A program made the translations under genes and the position numbers. From positions 1 to 50,000 of the forward strand of contig CAIIXF020000814.1 of NCBI GenBank assembly GCA_903813345.2: a stretch of 50,000 nucleotides of DNA, in the 5' to 3' direction. Source of the stretch: Owenia fusiformis. Its lineage: Eukaryota > Annelida > Polychaeta > Sabellida > Oweniidae. This document shows positions 48,001 through 50,000 of this stretch, piece after piece. Within the stretch, counting starts at the first letter, position 1. Each line of letters starts with the position of its first letter. The notes under the pieces are model-generated. The model saw only the letters and a list, made by a program, of their open reading frames with translations. It was not told the origin of the DNA and made no database searches.

Positions 48001-49966
48001 CTGGAAAAACATAAAGAGACTCAGATTTTATGTCGGCCATTTTGAATTTTCAAAAAGAGGCTGCGGACTATAGTTGCCAATCAACCGCTGTCAGAGATTT
48101 ATTTGCCCTCATTAAACGCTTTTGAGTAAACTAAATCATATGGTTTCTAAATGTCTTATGGTAACACAGTTGGTACTGACTGGTTTCTAAAGGCTTGTGT
48201 TGGCAAGTTTCCCTTGGTCCATTTTCCTTAAAGGACAACTGAAATAGGTTTTTCAACTTGAAGCTACAAAATGCGGTTTTCTTCATTGTAAGCCCAACAT
48301 AGAGTTCTTGGGATAACCATTATAAAAGAAATGTTAGATAACTGTTAATAGGCATAAATAACGTAATAAAATTAACTGATCATTCAGATTGGTCCCCACG
48401 TGATCAGTAACATCAGACACAATATATAGTTTTGGTTTATTGGTTAATGGTAATCATGACATCATGGCAACCATAGGATTGTTGTTTAAACAAATAACAA
48501 AACATCTTGGCATTATGACGTCATGCTTTAATGGACCAAAACTGGCTACTTGGGGAACAGTCAAAGATAACGTGGGGGCCAATAACATCACAACTAATTC
48601 GAATATTGCTTATTAAGCATCTATAACCATCGTTAGAGTGAAATAATTTTCACAATTCTGATGAGAAACCATGTCCAAATACATTTATCAAAAAATTATA
48701 TTGATTCCTTTAGTAAGGTCAAAAATACCATTTCGTATCTGCTTTAATCAGTAGAATATAATCTAAGGTTGAACAATGTTCCATTTGACTAATTCAACAC
48801 TGAAACAAAAACAATGAGAAAAACAGCTACTCCATGGAGTAGCAAATCCTACAAACTAAACATATTTTATCACGTCACTCAAAATCTAACCCATAAAGCC
48901 ATAATGTGACATGGTGCCATATTATAAATTTCTTCTCTAACAGTCTCATCACTATGAGGCATTAGCCTAAAAATTTGGACCAAATCCGATGACTTGTATT
49001 TGTATTATTAGAAAAAATCATATCCTTTCTGAGGAATGGTGGCCATTTTGAATTCGGAATTCCTACTTGAGTAGAGCTCTTTGTCAATAAGGCACCAGCA
49101 CATACGACGTACAATCTGGTCCAAATCTGACAACTGGTATTTGAGTTATCAAGAATTATATTTTTACAAAAGTAGAATTGAGTGGCAAGGCAATATTTGG
49201 AATTCCTTCTTGAGAAGAGGTCCTTTGACCACATTACATTAACCTATAGAATTCTGACCAAATCCTATAACTGGTATTTAAAGTTACATTTAGATTTGTC
49301 AAGAAATGAATTTAAACAGCCATCTTGAAAATTGAGCAGAGCAGAGACAGTCCTATGTTCCAAAGGGCATCGACATAGAAAATTTGAATGAAATCAGTCG
49401 ACTGGTATTTGAGTTATCAAAGATTACACTTTTTATGAAAAATGATGGCCATTTCAAAATGAGCACTCATTGAAAATGCCTAGATCCCAAGGGCATCAGT
49501 ATATAAAATTTTAATAAAATCCATAAACTGGTATTCATGTTTTTAAAGATTAGTTTTTACAAAAAATGGTGGCCATTTTGAATTGAGCGCCCATATTGAA
49601 AATGCATCAACCTGTATTTAAGTATCACTCAAACAGATAAACAAACGAAAATAAAGAAGAAAAGACAGACAGCTTCTCAATATCCCAACAGAACTCTGGT
49701 GGGGTGCCACTCTTTGTTTGATTACACATTATGTATTGATTATGAAGATAATAATAAAATTCCAGGTTAATTTTACTGATTTGCATTCATCAGTTGTATT
49801 TTTTAGCTATTAAAATATAAATGTACATACCCTTAGATTGGCTGTTATCGCATTCCATGACTTCGTCATCTTCTATGACACAAATATCTGAATCATCATC
49901 AGATTCTTGGTTGGGAGTGACAACAAACTCAGATACATTTGCCTTTCCCTGTGGTGGAGGATTGGT
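40661..49966 (-). CDS. C2H2 zinc-finger protein with giant 11-residue repeat tail (5' end off window)
   Basis: Model: exon 49831-49966 joined to 40661-48000 in phase, with further exons expected to the right of the window. It codes a SUMO-interaction-type motif, twelve zinc fingers, acidic KEE-rich segments and a roughly 850-residue in-frame array of VKEDTECPSEG-like units. A nuclear DNA- or chromatin-binding role is inferred from the fingers. The finger layout (several pairs far apart in disordered linkers) recalls REST/ZNF462-type proteins, but I cannot assign it. The gene is in the same orientation as the Piccolo-like gene and lies upstream of it. A one-base shift near 40661 ends the frame before the repeat array ends. 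Confidence 0.85.
48001..48040 (-). other. Alternative ATG or intron read-through at the main exon's start
   Basis: The open frame extends 13 codons past the acceptor to an ATG at 48040 (MADIKSESLYVFP). Its context TTCAAAATGGCC is a good Kozak sequence and resembles the TISU/YY1 element. However AATTCAAAATGGCC is also a piece of a dispersed repeat (49041-49054, 49571-49584, 28749-28762), and the 13 codons include a strong acceptor. It may be an alternative first exon or simply intron. Confidence 0.5.
48041..49830. other. Intron or upstream region of the zinc-finger gene
   Basis: No exon is recognised in this 1.8 kb. Most of its right half is the diverged tandem repeat at 48960-49615. Confidence 0.6.
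48960..49615. repeat. Diverged tandem repeat, about 135 bp unit, five copies
   Basis: ACTGGTATTTGAGTTATC recurs with changes near 48990, 49133, 49272, 49404 and 49531. Each is followed by TTTTTACAAAAA-like sequence, and most are followed by TGGTGGCCATTTTGAATT or a decayed form, and by an AAGGGCATC(A/G) word further on. Confidence 0.8.
49831..49966 (-). CDS. Upstream exon of the zinc-finger gene, with a SUMO-interaction-type motif
   Basis: Acceptor TTCTTGTAG|ACC and donor AAGG|GTATGT. It is open in one frame for 45 codons: NPPPQGKANVSEFVVTPNQE, then SDDDSDICVIEDDEVMECD. DICVIEDDE, a hydrophobic core flanked by acidic residues and Ser, fits the SUMO-interaction motif consensus. The exon ends in phase 1, and G + AT makes the Asp codon of the next exon, which fits exactly. 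Confidence 0.75.
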
Positions 49967-50000
49967 CTACAAGAACATTTTATATCAATTTTAAAATCTA

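Noticed and set aside
40661-48040. Naming the zinc-finger gene as REST, ZNF462 or ZNF451
   Set aside because: Finger pairing and SUMO features are suggestive, but no diagnostic sequence is recognised; a profile search would be needed.

Overview
The window reads as intron-rich, AT-rich genomic DNA of an invertebrate animal. Dense short inverted-repeat elements, minisatellites and recurrent ACATGTA and TAGGCCTA words suggest a marine lophotrochozoan or non-vertebrate deuterostome, but the sequence alone does not settle the phylum. Two protein-coding genes are supported, both on the minus strand. I see no convincing plus-strand gene, tRNA or rRNA.

Gene 1 (37049 down to at least 2505) is a Piccolo/Bassoon-type presynaptic active-zone scaffold. 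Seventeen exons can be joined through GT-AG sites with the reading phase preserved at every junction, giving about 3,147 codons before the left edge. Order from the N-terminus: an MGNE start with a Gly-2 myristoylation context; a conserved Ser-Glu-Glu/Asp helix; one C4-C4 zinc finger split over exons 2 and 3; a 4.7 kb exon coding an enormous Glu/Lys/Gln/Arg coiled coil followed by a Ser/Pro-rich region; a second large exon with SH3-type proline motifs, two coiled coils and a cluster of Tyr-x-Asn motifs; a PDZ domain; a linker typical of Piccolo; and a C2A domain with its calcium-loop aspartates. The C-terminus, including any C2B, is outside the window.

Gene 2 (49966 or beyond, down to 40661, with a homologous but out-of-frame tail to 39900) is a twelve-finger C2H2 zinc-finger protein. 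A Gln/Asn/Met-rich segment follows finger 1, and four finger pairs are each followed by a charged segment. It ends in a very long tandem array of an 11-residue unit, VKEDTECPSEG-like, coded by a 33 bp repeat. Almost every unit carries a psi-K-x-D/E SUMO-acceptor consensus, and an upstream exon (49831-49966) that splices in phase carries a SUMO-interaction-type motif. I could not assign it to a named family. It is the best candidate for something undescribed: a nuclear protein with a repeat-built SUMO-acceptor tail.

The two genes are arranged head to tail: gene 2 ends around 39.2-39.9 kb, about 2-3 kb upstream of the gene 1 start codon. Gene 1 introns hold foldback/MITE elements (11546-12581, 16159-16990, 25173-25689, 29492-29740, 30127-30456, 34241-34423), minisatellites (41 bp unit at 23430-24292, 52 bp unit at 35448-36190), and a 49 bp sequence present twice, perfectly inverted, on either side of the zinc-finger exon. 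A further foldback element (170-642) lies left of the last exon found.
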